Assembly (NCBI GenBank): GCA_051658525.1 | Contig: JBOFMT010000054.1 | Location: forward strand, 1 to 24,737 | Direction: 5' to 3' | Length of the DNA: 24,737 bases | From: JBOFMT01 sp051658525 | GTDB taxonomy: Bacteria; Bacillota_I; Bacilli_A; Erysipelotrichales; Erysipelotrichaceae | In this document: positions 1-7,099 of the stretch, in pieces | Position numbering within the stretch: position 1 is the first letter of the stretch | Layout: every line of letters starts with the position of its first letter | The notes under the pieces: generated by a model | Told to the model about the DNA's origin: nothing | The model's input: only the letters and a program-made list of their open reading frames with translations | The model's database searches: none | Translations under genes and position numbers: made by a program

Positions 1-1280
1 AGTGGGAATATTAGGATAAAACTAGTAGCTCCATAGAAAATTCCTGTCCAGATAAGGGCGTGTACTTGTGTTTCGTAAGCTACCGGAAGCATGCGCACCA
101 AATAGAATTTTTCACCCATACGTGAAAACCCGGTTGCAGAAATCATATTGGTATTACTTACAAAAAAGCCAAGGACAAACCCGATGTTTAAAAAGAAGAA
201 GACACTTGCATCTTGTAAGTAAACAGCAGCCATACTTTGGATAGCTTCGATGCTACCACCTTCTAAAAACAGTGGGAAAACAAGAAGAATCGGAAATAAG
301 TAATTGATTAAGACACAGTTTTGAAAGAAAATAGGGGTTCTTAAGAGTGTCTTGACCTCTTTTTTCACAAGTGCAATAAAACTAGAACTCTTACCACTAG
401 AACTACTTAGCTCTTTGTTTGTAAGCCTACGTTTTTTACTGTGAGATACATTCACACTTGTCATCGTATCTAGTAAAAATAGGTTTAAGAAGACAACGAG
501 TACTCCTATAAATCCAACTAAAATGAGTAAGCCTAGGATGATTGTTACAAAATTTAATGCGAGTGCTCCCTCACTTAAGATACTGACATAAGGAAGAATT
601 AAGGTTAGCATTTGATTGTAACGCGGTAAATCATTGAGTAATAAGTCTAAGATTTTTCCTTCTTCGATAAAAATATTGGAGGAAAAGAAATAGTTGATGC
701 CAAGAGCTACTGCTAAGATAAGAAACATCATAATATTGTTCATTAAATCTTTATTTTTAAAGAACGGTACCAAACGCATAAACAAGGTAGAAATCACACC
801 AGCAAGTGCAATGGCTCCGAGTGGCATGAGTAAACTAAAGCAGATCAGTAACACACTAGTAGCTAAACTAGGTGTAAATTGGTATAAGTATACACCTACC
901 GTAGGTCCTGCCAACATCAAATAAGCGATATAACTTGTTGGTAATACCAAGGTAAGTTTTGCTAAGCCTACTTGAATTGGAGTGAGCGGTAAGTACAATA
1001 GACCTTCATTATCCTTACTAAAGTAGAGTAAGCTTGGTACAAAGAAGATGGCAAAGATAAAGGTTAATAGGTTTGCGGCAAACAAGCCCATTGTTAGAAT
1101 GGTGGATTGCATCCCTGCAGGTGTTACCAGTTCATAGCCATAACTTAATAGCGCAACACTTGAGATGATGGTTGGTAAAAAACAAATGGCTAATACGAGA
1201 TAGGGAAGTAATTGTTTTTTAGATTTGATCGAGAAACTATTTTTGAACAGGATTTTACTCAATAAGAAAAACTTACGCAT
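1..1280 (-). CDS. ABC transporter permease (ABC-2-like), C-terminus beyond window
   Basis: This is the membrane subunit of an ABC exporter, translated from an ATG at 1280 and still open at position 1, so about 426 codons are present and the end is missing. The protein starts MRKFFLLSKILFKNSF and shows two clusters of hydrophobic helices separated by a basic, Ser-rich loop (around residues 280-310, containing SKKRRL). That is the layout of large two-half exporter permeases. The start overlaps the end of the ATPase gene by 8 bases (ATGCGTAA), which implies translational coupling and a shared complex. The substrate is not readable from sequence. Its place behind an SdpI-type immunity gene suggests peptide or antibiotic export or defence, which is inference. 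No catalytic motifs are expected in such a subunit. Confidence 0.8.
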   Translation of the reverse strand, partial: MRKFFLLSKILFKNSFSIKSKKQLLPYLVLAICFLPTIISSVALLSYGYELVTPAGMQSTILTMGLFAANLLTFIFAIFFVPSLLYFSKDNEGLLYLPLTPIQVGLAKLTLVLPTSYIAYLMLAGPTVGVYLYQFTPSLATSVLLICFSLLMPLGAIALAGVISTLFMRLVPFFKNKDLMNNIMMFLILAVALGINYFFSSNIFIEEGKILDLLLNDLPRYNQMLTLILPYVSILSEGALALNFVTIILGLLILVGFIGVLVVFLNLFLLDTMTSVNVSHSKKRRLTNKELSSSSGKSSSFIALVKKEVKTLLRTPIFFQNCVLINYLFPILLVFPLFLEGGSIEAIQSMAAVYLQDASVFFFLNIGFVLGFFVSNTNMISATGFSRMGEKFYLVRMLPVAYETQVHALIWTGIFYGATSFILIFP

Positions 1281-1998
1281 CTTGTGTCACCTTTAAGAAT
1301 AGTTCTTCGAGGTTGTTTTTATCTGGGTGTAAGGCTTTGAGTTGTTCGAGTGTTCCTTCAAAAATAATCGTTCCATGATTGATGATCATAATACGATCGC
1401 ATAGTTTTTCCGCAACTTCTAATACATGAGTAGAGAAGAAGACGCTATTTCCATTACTCACGTGCTCTTTCATAAGATTTTTTAAGACAAAGGCACTTTG
1501 TGGATCAAGTCCGGTCAAAGGTTCATCCAAAATCCATAAACTTGGATTACAAATCAAAACACCAATCAAAACAATTTTTTGGCGCATCCCATGCGAATAA
1601 CTAACAATCTTATCTCCAAGTGCGCTTTCAAGTTCAAGTGCACTAGCGAAGCGATGGATGCGTTCTACGCGTGTTGCTTGATCAATATCATAAAGATCAG
1701 CCATAAAGTTTAAATATTCAATCCCAGTTAAACGTAAAAAGATATCGGGATTATCCATTACCACACCGAGTTGCTGTTTGACACCAAGCGGGTTTTTATC
1801 AATATCAATATCATTTACTACAATACTACCGCTATCTTTTTTTAAGATACCCGCTAGCATTTTAATCGTTGTTGTTTTACCTGCCCCATTGGGACCGATA
1901 AATCCAACGATTTCATTAGGTTCTAAGCAGAAGCTAATATTATCTACCGCTTTGGTTTTCCCGTTGAACGACTTACTTAAATTTTTAATTTCAATCAT
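1273..1998 (-). CDS. ABC transporter ATP-binding protein
   Basis: This is a 241-residue nucleotide-binding subunit. Visible motifs are Walker A GPNGAGKT (35-42), a degenerate signature SHGMRQK (about 135-141) in place of LSGGQ, Walker B LWILDEP (154-160), the D-loop region TGLD (162-165) and the switch histidine in FFSTH (187-191). An upstream in-frame ATG would add 13 residues, but I chose the ATG at 1998. It has AAGGAG ten bases upstream, and the protein then begins MIEIKNLSKSF as is usual for the family. It overlaps the SdpI-like gene by 8 bases and the permease by 8 bases. It most likely energises that permease. The SHGMRQK form is common in drug and peptide exporters of the CcmA/NatA kind, so export is the likely direction. 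Confidence 0.93.
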   Translation of the reverse strand: MIEIKNLSKSFNGKTKAVDNISFCLEPNEIVGFIGPNGAGKTTTIKMLAGILKKDSGSIVVNDIDIDKNPLGVKQQLGVVMDNPDIFLRLTGIEYLNFMADLYDIDQATRVERIHRFASALELESALGDKIVSYSHGMRQKIVLIGVLICNPSLWILDEPLTGLDPQSAFVLKNLMKEHVSNGNSVFFSTHVLEVAEKLCDRIMIINHGTIIFEGTLEQLKALHPDKNNLEELFLKVTQDA

Positions 1999-2635
1999 GT
2001 TTTTGTTCTCCTTTATAAATAACATACGAATAGACAATCGGTATTAATGTAATTACAAATAAGACAACCAAAAAGAAACTAAGTTGTAGCTCACTTGGAA
2101 GTACAAAACCGAGTAAGAGAATAAATCCTCCAAAAAACCAAAGTTTCCCCGCGAAACGATGGGTTTTATACCAAACACGAGTGGAAGCTAAGGTCCAAGG
2201 TGTTTTGATACCAACAAAGTAATTCGATTTAAATTTCGGCATCATATTGCCAATAAAGATGAGTAACAAGCTAAGCAATAACATCATAATCGCATTGATA
2301 TTCACAAGTGCTGGATCAAATGCACTCAAGATTACGATGGCTTCCATAAAGAAAAAGAAACACTGTAGAAAAAACATTAGATTCCAGTATTGATTTTGAA
2401 AGAGTTGATATTGTTCTTTTTTAGGATCGACTTTTTGTAGGAATACCGCTAACAGTGGCAAGCCTAAAACTAGAGCTGGAAATAAGAAGACAGTCGCTTT
2501 GTGCCCATAGGAATCAATGGCTCCACTCGCATTAAAATGCATTGGAATCGATTCGGGTAAAAATGGATATAGGCATAGTGTTAGAACGAGTGTAATGAGT
2601 GCAAAGATATAGAGTGGTTTTGTTTTATGATTCAT
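1991..2635 (-). CDS. SdpI-family immunity/signalling membrane protein
   Basis: This 214-residue integral membrane protein has about six hydrophobic segments. The N-terminal third carries a DUF1648-like stretch (LPESIPMHFNASGAID, 27-41). The SdpI-type block follows at 129-165: GNMMPKFKSNYFVG, then IKTPWTLAS, then VWYKTHRFAG. In Bacillus subtilis SdpI gives immunity to the SdpC toxin and sequesters the repressor SdpR at the membrane. The same repressor-plus-membrane-protein pairing is seen here, since the ArsR-type gene overlaps this one by 11 bases. No SdpC-like toxin gene lies in the window, so the immunity target is unknown. The ribosome site GGGAG lies inside the upstream gene. Family assignment is confident; the biological trigger is not. 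Confidence 0.9.
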   Translation of the reverse strand: MNHKTKPLYIFALITLVLTLCLYPFLPESIPMHFNASGAIDSYGHKATVFLFPALVLGLPLLAVFLQKVDPKKEQYQLFQNQYWNLMFFLQCFFFFMEAIVILSAFDPALVNINAIMMLLLSLLLIFIGNMMPKFKSNYFVGIKTPWTLASTRVWYKTHRFAGKLWFFGGFILLLGFVLPSELQLSFFLVVLFVITLIPIVYSYVIYKGEQKHD

Positions 2636-2897
2636 TGGAGTCTCCCTTCAAGTTGGTGAAAAATACCAACAACTCTTCTATTACGCTAAGGTTGAGCTCA
2701 TAGTAGATATACTTTCCCTCACGAACATCGTGAATTAAATCAGCGCGTTTTAAAATCGATAAGTGATGGGATATCGTAGCACTACTCACATCAAATTGTT
2801 CAGCTATAGCCCCAGCGCTCATCCGCTGTTTGCGTAAGAGGAAGATGATCTTGCGCCTGGTTTCATCGTTAAGTGCATGAAATGTGTTTGATAACAT
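2625..2897 (-). CDS. ArsR/SdpR-family winged-helix repressor
   Basis: This is a 90-residue DNA-binding repressor of the ArsR fold. The N-terminus (FHALNDETRRKIIFLLRK) and the recognition region (IAEQFDVSSATISHHLSILK, about 31-50) are typical. The wing is visible as VREGKYIYYELN. There are no cysteine metal-binding motifs, so it resembles the non-metal SdpR branch. It is the first gene of an operon with the SdpI-like protein, the ATPase and the permease. The ATG at 2897 has AAGGAGG six bases upstream. Two 24-bp palindromes flank its own promoter, so it is probably an autorepressor released when the SdpI-like partner is engaged. That mechanism is taken from SdpR/SdpI and is inference here. Confidence 0.93.
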   Translation of the reverse strand: MLSNTFHALNDETRRKIIFLLRKQRMSAGAIAEQFDVSSATISHHLSILKRADLIHDVREGKYIYYELNLSVIEELLVFFTNLKGDSNES

Positions 2898-2909
2898 GAT
2901 GGTCCTCCT

Positions 2910-2935
2910 TCATTTCGATAACCATCTAAATGATA
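2910..2935 (-). promoter_or_regulatory. Operator 1 overlapping the -10 of the sdpR-like promoter
   Basis: The palindrome TCATTTCGAT-AACC-ATCTAAATGA spans 2910-2933. Its 10-base arms differ at one position. It overlaps the -10 element (2930-2935) and reaches the ribosome-site side of the first gene, so bound repressor would block open-complex formation. A near-identical copy lies exactly 50 bp away. Confidence 0.75.
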
Positions 2936-2958
2936 GTCCAAAACCTCAGGGTTGTCAA
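2930..2958 (-). promoter_or_regulatory. Sigma-A promoter of the sdpR-like operon
   Basis: Read on the minus strand, a perfect -35 TTGACA (2958-2953) is followed by a 17-base spacer and TATCAT (2935-2930), one base from the -10 consensus. Both flanks carry operator palindromes, so this strong promoter is expected to be tightly repressed. Confidence 0.82.
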
Positions 2959-2959
2959 A

Positions 2960-2983
2960 TCATTTCGATAACCATCTAAATAA
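2960..2983 (-). promoter_or_regulatory. Operator 2 upstream of the -35
   Basis: The copy TCATTTCGAT-AACC-ATCTAAATAA differs from operator 1 by one base in 24. It abuts the -35 element, with its edge one base from TTGACA. The 50-bp offset is close to five helical turns, so both sites face the same side of the DNA. Cooperative binding or looping is possible. Confidence 0.72.
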
Positions 2984-3018
2984 TAACATTTTGTGAGTTT
3001 TGTGGCAAATGTGAGGGA

Positions 3019-3047
3019 TTGAAATTGTAGGCTATCAATGGTACACT
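3019..3047 (+). promoter_or_regulatory. Promoter of the LiaF-like gene
   Basis: TTGAAA (3019-3024), a 17-base spacer, then TACACT (3042-3047). It lies 22 bases ahead of the start codon and is divergent from the sdpR-like promoter. Confidence 0.6.
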
Positions 3048-3068
3048 TGTGTAAAATGGAGGTAAGAT

Positions 3069-3824
3069 ATGAAAAAAGTATCCTTTAATATTATTGCTGG
3101 GATTGCCCTGATTGTGGTTGGGATTGGCTATTTTGGCAATGCATTCTTTTGGTGGGATTTCAGTATCTTCTTTGATGGTTGGTGGACCTTGTTTTTGATC
3201 ATTCCTTCCTTGTATATCATGTTGAAGAATGGCATTCGTGTCTGGAACTTTGCCATACTCGGTGCTGGTGTTTATTACTTGTTACGTGAGCAACGGTTGA
3301 TTAATTTTAGAATTACATGGCCAATGTTATTTGCTCTAGGACTGATTTTTATTGGTGTACAACTCATCTTTTCATCTAGACATAACCGTGAAAGTAAAGT
3401 GTTTGCCTTTGAAACTTCAGAAACGCATAAAGGAGCAAGCTATCAATCGACTTGCTTGTTCTCAACCAAGAGTGTTGCCTTACATGAAGGCGTTGATTCT
3501 GCGCACTTAGAAAGTATCTTTGGTAATTTTGAATTGGATTTAACACGCTGTGATTTGCGTGCATGTGAAGGCATTGAACTGGAAGCCGTGTTTGGTAGTC
3601 TTACAATTATTGTCAATCAAGACGTGTTTGTAAACTTGACACAAGACAATGTATTTGGACGTGTACTATACAATCCTAACAGCGATGGCCGCTATCCTTT
3701 AGCTGTAAAAGCAAGTGCTGTGTTTGGCCAAATTAAAATCTTAACGCTACTAGATGCAGAACGAGCTTATGAAGCGCATGCCATGCAGCAAGAAGCGGTT
3801 GTTGAAGTTTATATTGAAGTGTAA
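3069..3824 (+). CDS. LiaF-like envelope-stress membrane protein
   Basis: This 251-residue protein has four predicted membrane helices (about 6-24, 38-54, 57-74, 83-102) and a soluble C-terminal half rich in short beta strands (about 140-250). Features there include LESIFGNFELDL, LEAVFGSLTIIV and ASAVFGQIKIL. The repeated [AS]xFG-type turns are typical of the LiaF/YvqF C-terminal domain. LiaF proteins act in cell-wall antibiotic response, usually by restraining the LiaRS two-component system. No liaR or liaS gene lies next to it here, and it is a single-gene unit with its own promoter and terminator. GGAGG lies just upstream of the ATG. Domain assignment is fairly sure; the regulatory partner is unknown. 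Confidence 0.75.
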   Translation: MKKVSFNIIAGIALIVVGIGYFGNAFFWWDFSIFFDGWWTLFLIIPSLYIMLKNGIRVWNFAILGAGVYYLLREQRLINFRITWPMLFALGLIFIGVQLIFSSRHNRESKVFAFETSETHKGASYQSTCLFSTKSVALHEGVDSAHLESIFGNFELDLTRCDLRACEGIELEAVFGSLTIIVNQDVFVNLTQDNVFGRVLYNPNSDGRYPLAVKASAVFGQIKILTLLDAERAYEAHAMQQEAVVEVYIEV

Positions 3825-3847
3825 ACGGTCCCTAGGATCGTTTTTTT
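3825..3847 (+). terminator. Rho-independent terminator after the LiaF-like gene
   Basis: ACGGTCC, a 3-base loop, GGATCGT, then seven T residues. It separates the LiaF-like gene from murG. Confidence 0.75.
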
Positions 3848-3884
3848 CTTCTAGAATCATTGGTGTAAAAACCATGGGTTTTTA

Positions 3885-3893
3885 TGGTATACT
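3885..3893 (+). promoter_or_regulatory. Extended -10 promoter for murG-murB-divIB
   Basis: TGGTATACT is a TGn extended -10 with TATACT at 3888-3893. There is no good -35 at the expected distance (GTAAAA). It lies 22 bases ahead of the murG start. Confidence 0.6.
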
Positions 3894-3914
3894 TATCGTG
3901 AGGAGTGATGTAGT

Positions 3915-4988
3915 TTGAAATGTTTAATCGCAACTGGAGGAACTGGTGGACATATTTATCCAGCTTTATCTCTAGCACATATAATAAAAAATGAACAACC
4001 GGATTCTGCGGTTGTCTTTGTTGGGAATGCGGACCGTATGGAAGCAACCCTGATCCCAGAAAAAGGATATCCGTTTTATGGTTTACAAGCCAAGGGTCTT
4101 GCAGGAAGCCCAATTGATAAACTAAAGGCACTCTTATTAGTGCCCAAAGCATTTTTTGATGCAAGAAGTATTATAAATAAAGAAGAAATTGAGATTGTAG
4201 TAGGCTTTGGTGGTTATGTAAGTACACCGGTTTTACTCGCAGCCAAATCAAAAGGATGTAAAACGATCATCCATGAGCAAAATTCCATTTTTGGAAAAGC
4301 CAATCGTGCTGTAGCAAAAACAGTGGATGCGATTGTTACGTGTTATGATGATGTCGCTACAAGTTATGGTGAAAAAGTAATGAAACTTGGCAATCCACGC
4401 GCCAGTGAAGCAGTGCTGGATGTTTATGATCCAAGTTTACTAAACGACTTGGCTTTGGATGCTGGCAAAAAGACCATTTTGATTGTAATGGGATCGCTAG
4501 GCTCAAGTAGTGTCAATGCCTTAATGAAAGATGCACTTTCACAGTTATCCCTAGACTATAACTGTATTTTAGTTAGTGGAAAAGCGTATGAGGAAACAAC
4601 ACGAGCAGCGTTTGCAAAGACGGCGGTTCATGTTGTACCTTATGTCAATCAAGGAGCGATCATCGATGGGATTGACCTCTTGATTTGTCGTGCAGGAGCA
4701 ACTACTGCTGCTGAGATTTGTGCGAAGGGGACTCCAGCGATCTTAATACCAAGTCCCTATGTAGCAAACAATCACCAGTATTACAACGCGATGGCACTGT
4801 ACGAACAAGGTGCCTGTGAATTAATTGAAGAGAAAGATTTAAACCAAGCACGTTTATTTGAAGTAGCAAGTAACATCTTAGAAGATGAAAACTTACGCAA
4901 TCAAATCAAGCAACGCGCAAGTGCACTCGGTACACGCAATGCTGCGTACGACTTGCTTGCACTCATGCAACGTTTGGTAAGAGGATAA
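3915..4988 (+). CDS. murG: MurG, lipid I to lipid II GlcNAc transferase
   Basis: MurG adds GlcNAc from UDP-GlcNAc to lipid I on the inner face of the membrane, giving lipid II for peptidoglycan synthesis. The 357 residues match the family length. Visible motifs are the N-terminal glycine loop ATGGTGGHIYPALSLA (6-21), HEQN (120-123), the second Gly-rich loop GSLGSSS (193-199), and the UDP-sugar site RAGATTAAEICAKG (259-272) with PSPYVANNHQ after it. The start is TTG at 3915, with AGGAG nine bases upstream. An ATG a few codons away is not in frame. It is followed after two bases by murB and then divIB, so lipid II synthesis and division genes are co-transcribed. Confidence 0.96.
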   Translation: MKCLIATGGTGGHIYPALSLAHIIKNEQPDSAVVFVGNADRMEATLIPEKGYPFYGLQAKGLAGSPIDKLKALLLVPKAFFDARSIINKEEIEIVVGFGGYVSTPVLLAAKSKGCKTIIHEQNSIFGKANRAVAKTVDAIVTCYDDVATSYGEKVMKLGNPRASEAVLDVYDPSLLNDLALDAGKKTILIVMGSLGSSSVNALMKDALSQLSLDYNCILVSGKAYEETTRAAFAKTAVHVVPYVNQGAIIDGIDLLICRAGATTAAEICAKGTPAILIPSPYVANNHQYYNAMALYEQGACELIEEKDLNQARLFEVASNILEDENLRNQIKQRASALGTRNAAYDLLALMQRLVRG

Positions 4989-4990
4989 AT

Positions 4991-5890
4991 ATGAAACAAA
5001 TAAAAGAAGCATTGCGTCATTATGGAGAGGTGGATGAACATACATCGTTTCATCAACGCACCTCGTTTCATGTAGGTGGAAGCATTCCTTATGTGGTGCA
5101 TCCCTTTCATGCGGATAAATTAGTTGGTTTATTGAAGTTTTTAAAACAGGAAAAGATTGCATATAAGGTCTTAGGGCGTGGTAGTAATTTACTGTGTAGT
5201 GATGAGGATTACGATGGTGTTGTCATTAGTCTAGAACGTCACTTTTCTGCTATTTCCACCAATCAAGAAGAAATGGTGGTAGGAGCTGGTGCTAGTTTGA
5301 TTGCTACCAGTTTTTTAGCGATGCAACACGGATTGTCTGGTCTTGAATTTGCCAGTGGAATACCGGGTACCGTTGGTGGTGCCATTTTTATGAACGCAGG
5401 AGCTTATAAAAGTGATATGGCTGCTGTGGTTAGCCAAGTGTATGTATTACGTGATGGAGCCTTAGAGTGGATTGATGCAAGCGAACTTTGCTTTACCTAT
5501 CGACATTCGATTTTAAAGGATGTGGATTGGATTGTATTAGCGGTGAAACTTCGCTTAGTTCCAGGCGATCCTAAAGCGATTGAAGCGTTGATGCAATCAA
5601 GAAAAGAGCGTCGTTTGGCAAGTCAACCATATGCTGCCAAAAGTGCTGGTTCAACTTTTAAGAATCCAGAAGGACATCAAGCTTGGGAATTGATTGAACA
5701 ATTGGCTTATCGGGGAAAAAGAGTTGGGGGCGCACAAGTATCAGAGAAGCATTGTAATTTTATTATCAATGCCGATGATGCAAGTGCACAAGATTTATAT
5801 GACTTAATGATGGAAATCCAATGTGCAGTGTTAGAAACCTATGGTGTAAACTTGCAACTGGAAGTGGAATTGTTTAATTGGAACACTTAA
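4991..5890 (+). CDS. murB: MurB, UDP-N-acetylenolpyruvoylglucosamine reductase
   Basis: This is the FAD-dependent cytosolic reductase that turns UDP-GlcNAc-enolpyruvate into UDP-MurNAc. It has 299 residues and lacks the extra loop of the E. coli type, fitting type II MurB. The FAD-binding stretch is GRGSNLLCSD (62-71), followed by SGIPGTVGGAIFMNAGAY (122-139). SAGSTFKNP (218-226) holds the proton-donor serine. SEKHCNFIIN lies at 251-260, and a C-terminal LEVEL supplies the likely catalytic Glu. AGAGGA precedes the ATG at a normal distance. It starts two bases after murG and overlaps divIB by 13 bases. Confidence 0.96.
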   Translation: MKQIKEALRHYGEVDEHTSFHQRTSFHVGGSIPYVVHPFHADKLVGLLKFLKQEKIAYKVLGRGSNLLCSDEDYDGVVISLERHFSAISTNQEEMVVGAGASLIATSFLAMQHGLSGLEFASGIPGTVGGAIFMNAGAYKSDMAAVVSQVYVLRDGALEWIDASELCFTYRHSILKDVDWIVLAVKLRLVPGDPKAIEALMQSRKERRLASQPYAAKSAGSTFKNPEGHQAWELIEQLAYRGKRVGGAQVSEKHCNFIINADDASAQDLYDLMMEIQCAVLETYGVNLQLEVELFNWNT

Positions 5891-6672
5891 AACCTGAAGA
5901 GGATTTTCTTACCCTACTAACCCCAGATCATACAAAAAAAGAATTAAAGGATCAAATTGAAAAACGTAGAAACGACCTTGTGAAAATTCGATTACGCCAG
6001 TGGGCGACCATTGGATTGGGTGTGGTTTGTTTTCTAGGTTATATTTTACTTGATAGTGCAAACATCAGAAGTATTGAAATTACTGGAAATGATTATCATA
6101 ACAAAGAAGATTTATTAGCAATGGTGGATTTTCCTAGTGATGCCCCTTTTCTACTTGTTAATACACAAAACCTAGCAGCTCGCTTTGCAGCCTTACCACT
6201 AGTGGAAGGTGTAAAGGTATATAAAAACAAATATCGTCAAGTTTGGATTGATATTAGCTATGAGCCGGTTCTAGGATATTTTGTCGATACAGACACCAAC
6301 TTGTTACTAACAAATGGCGAAGTGATGCGACTGGATGAAACCATGATGGATGTGATTGCTTATGTACCGCTATTTTATGGGTTTGAAACGGATGATTTAG
6401 TAGAGCTTGGTGTATTGTTTAGTGAGATTTCTCAAGATGTAATTTCTACAATCTCAGAAGTTGTACCACATGCGACAAGCTACGATGAACGTATGGTGAA
6501 GTTAACCACACAAGAAGGACTCACCATCTTTAGTTCTAGAAATTCACTGTTCTTATTAAATGAATATCGTAGTATTTTACCAAGCTTATCCAAGGAAAAT
6601 AACTGTTTATATTTGGATGGTGTGAATTCAGCCATTGTTTCAGAGGCATGTGAAGAAGTAGAAGATTCTTAA
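5878..6672 (+). CDS. divIB: DivIB/FtsQ cell-division protein
   Basis: This is a bitopic division protein: a cytoplasmic N-terminus with charged residues (1-41), one membrane helix (about 42-58), an FtsQ-type POTRA domain (IRSIEITGNDYHNKEDLL and onward, about 62-131), then a beta domain. The motif LPLVEGVKVYKNKYRQVW is typical. DivIB/FtsQ works with FtsL and DivIC to control septal peptidoglycan synthesis. It has 264 residues. The only near start is TTG at 5878, which lies inside murB with a weak ribosome site (GTGGAA). No ATG or GTG occurs in frame for many codons, so the start is moderately sure and coupling to murB is likely. ftsA and ftsZ do not follow it. Confidence 0.87.
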   Translation: MEHLKPEEDFLTLLTPDHTKKELKDQIEKRRNDLVKIRLRQWATIGLGVVCFLGYILLDSANIRSIEITGNDYHNKEDLLAMVDFPSDAPFLLVNTQNLAARFAALPLVEGVKVYKNKYRQVWIDISYEPVLGYFVDTDTNLLLTNGEVMRLDETMMDVIAYVPLFYGFETDDLVELGVLFSEISQDVISTISEVVPHATSYDERMVKLTTQEGLTIFSSRNSLFLLNEYRSILPSLSKENNCLYLDGVNSAIVSEACEEVEDS

Positions 6673-6676
6673 AAAA

Positions 6677-6705
6677 TTGAAATATGGAATAAAGTTTGAT
6701 ATACT
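6677..6705 (+). promoter_or_regulatory. Promoter of the Asp23-fakA unit
   Basis: TTGAAA (6677-6682), 17 bases, TATACT (6700-6705). It begins five bases after the divIB stop and lies 24 bases ahead of the Asp23-family start. Confidence 0.75.
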
Positions 6706-6729
6706 AACAGTATTGTGAGGAGGATTTAT

Positions 6730-7089
6730 ATGTCAATCGAAAAAAGTACAGAATATGGAAATATCAATATTGCGATTGATGCGATTGCCAATTTAGCAGG
6801 CGGCGTTGTCAGTGAATGTTATGGTGTTGTCGGTATGGCATCTCAAAAATTATTTAAAGATGGCTTAGCTGAAATCCTAAAAAAAGAAAATTATGGTAAA
6901 GGGGTTGTCGTTCGTAACAAGAATGGCAAAATAGAACTTGACCTATATATTATTGTTTCACATGGAGTTAAAATTTCTGAGGTTGTACATGAAGTACAAA
7001 AGAAAGTAAAATACGTATTGGAAAAAACATTGGAATTGGAATTTGAACAAATCAATGTTTATGTACAAGGCGTTAAAGTGATGAAGTAA
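6730..7089 (+). CDS. Asp23/Gls24-family envelope protein (YloU-like)
   Basis: A small 119-residue protein of the Asp23/DUF322 family. Key stretches are YGNINIAIDAIANLAGG, ECYGVVGM and VSHGVKISEVVHEVQKKV. Family members are abundant, membrane-associated proteins in Firmicutes, linked to the cell envelope. A GTG 15 bases upstream (6715) is in frame but sits in the ribosome site itself. AGGAGG (6718-6723) points to the ATG at 6730. The next gene is fakA, ten bases on, the usual yloU-yloV neighbourhood. Confidence 0.9.
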   Translation: MSIEKSTEYGNINIAIDAIANLAGGVVSECYGVVGMASQKLFKDGLAEILKKENYGKGVVVRNKNGKIELDLYIIVSHGVKISEVVHEVQKKVKYVLEKTLELEFEQINVYVQGVKVMK

Positions 7090-7099
7090 GGAAAAACAT

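Noticed and set aside
694..924. Plus-strand 76-residue frame
   Set aside because: It lies antisense within the ABC permease gene, which has a continuous membrane-protein frame on the minus strand.
1778..2047. Plus-strand 89-residue frame over the ATPase start
   Set aside because: Antisense of the Walker A region of the ABC ATPase; no ribosome site and no recognisable domain.
2910..2983. CRISPR-like direct repeats
   Set aside because: Only two copies, each palindromic and placed around a promoter; operators explain them better.
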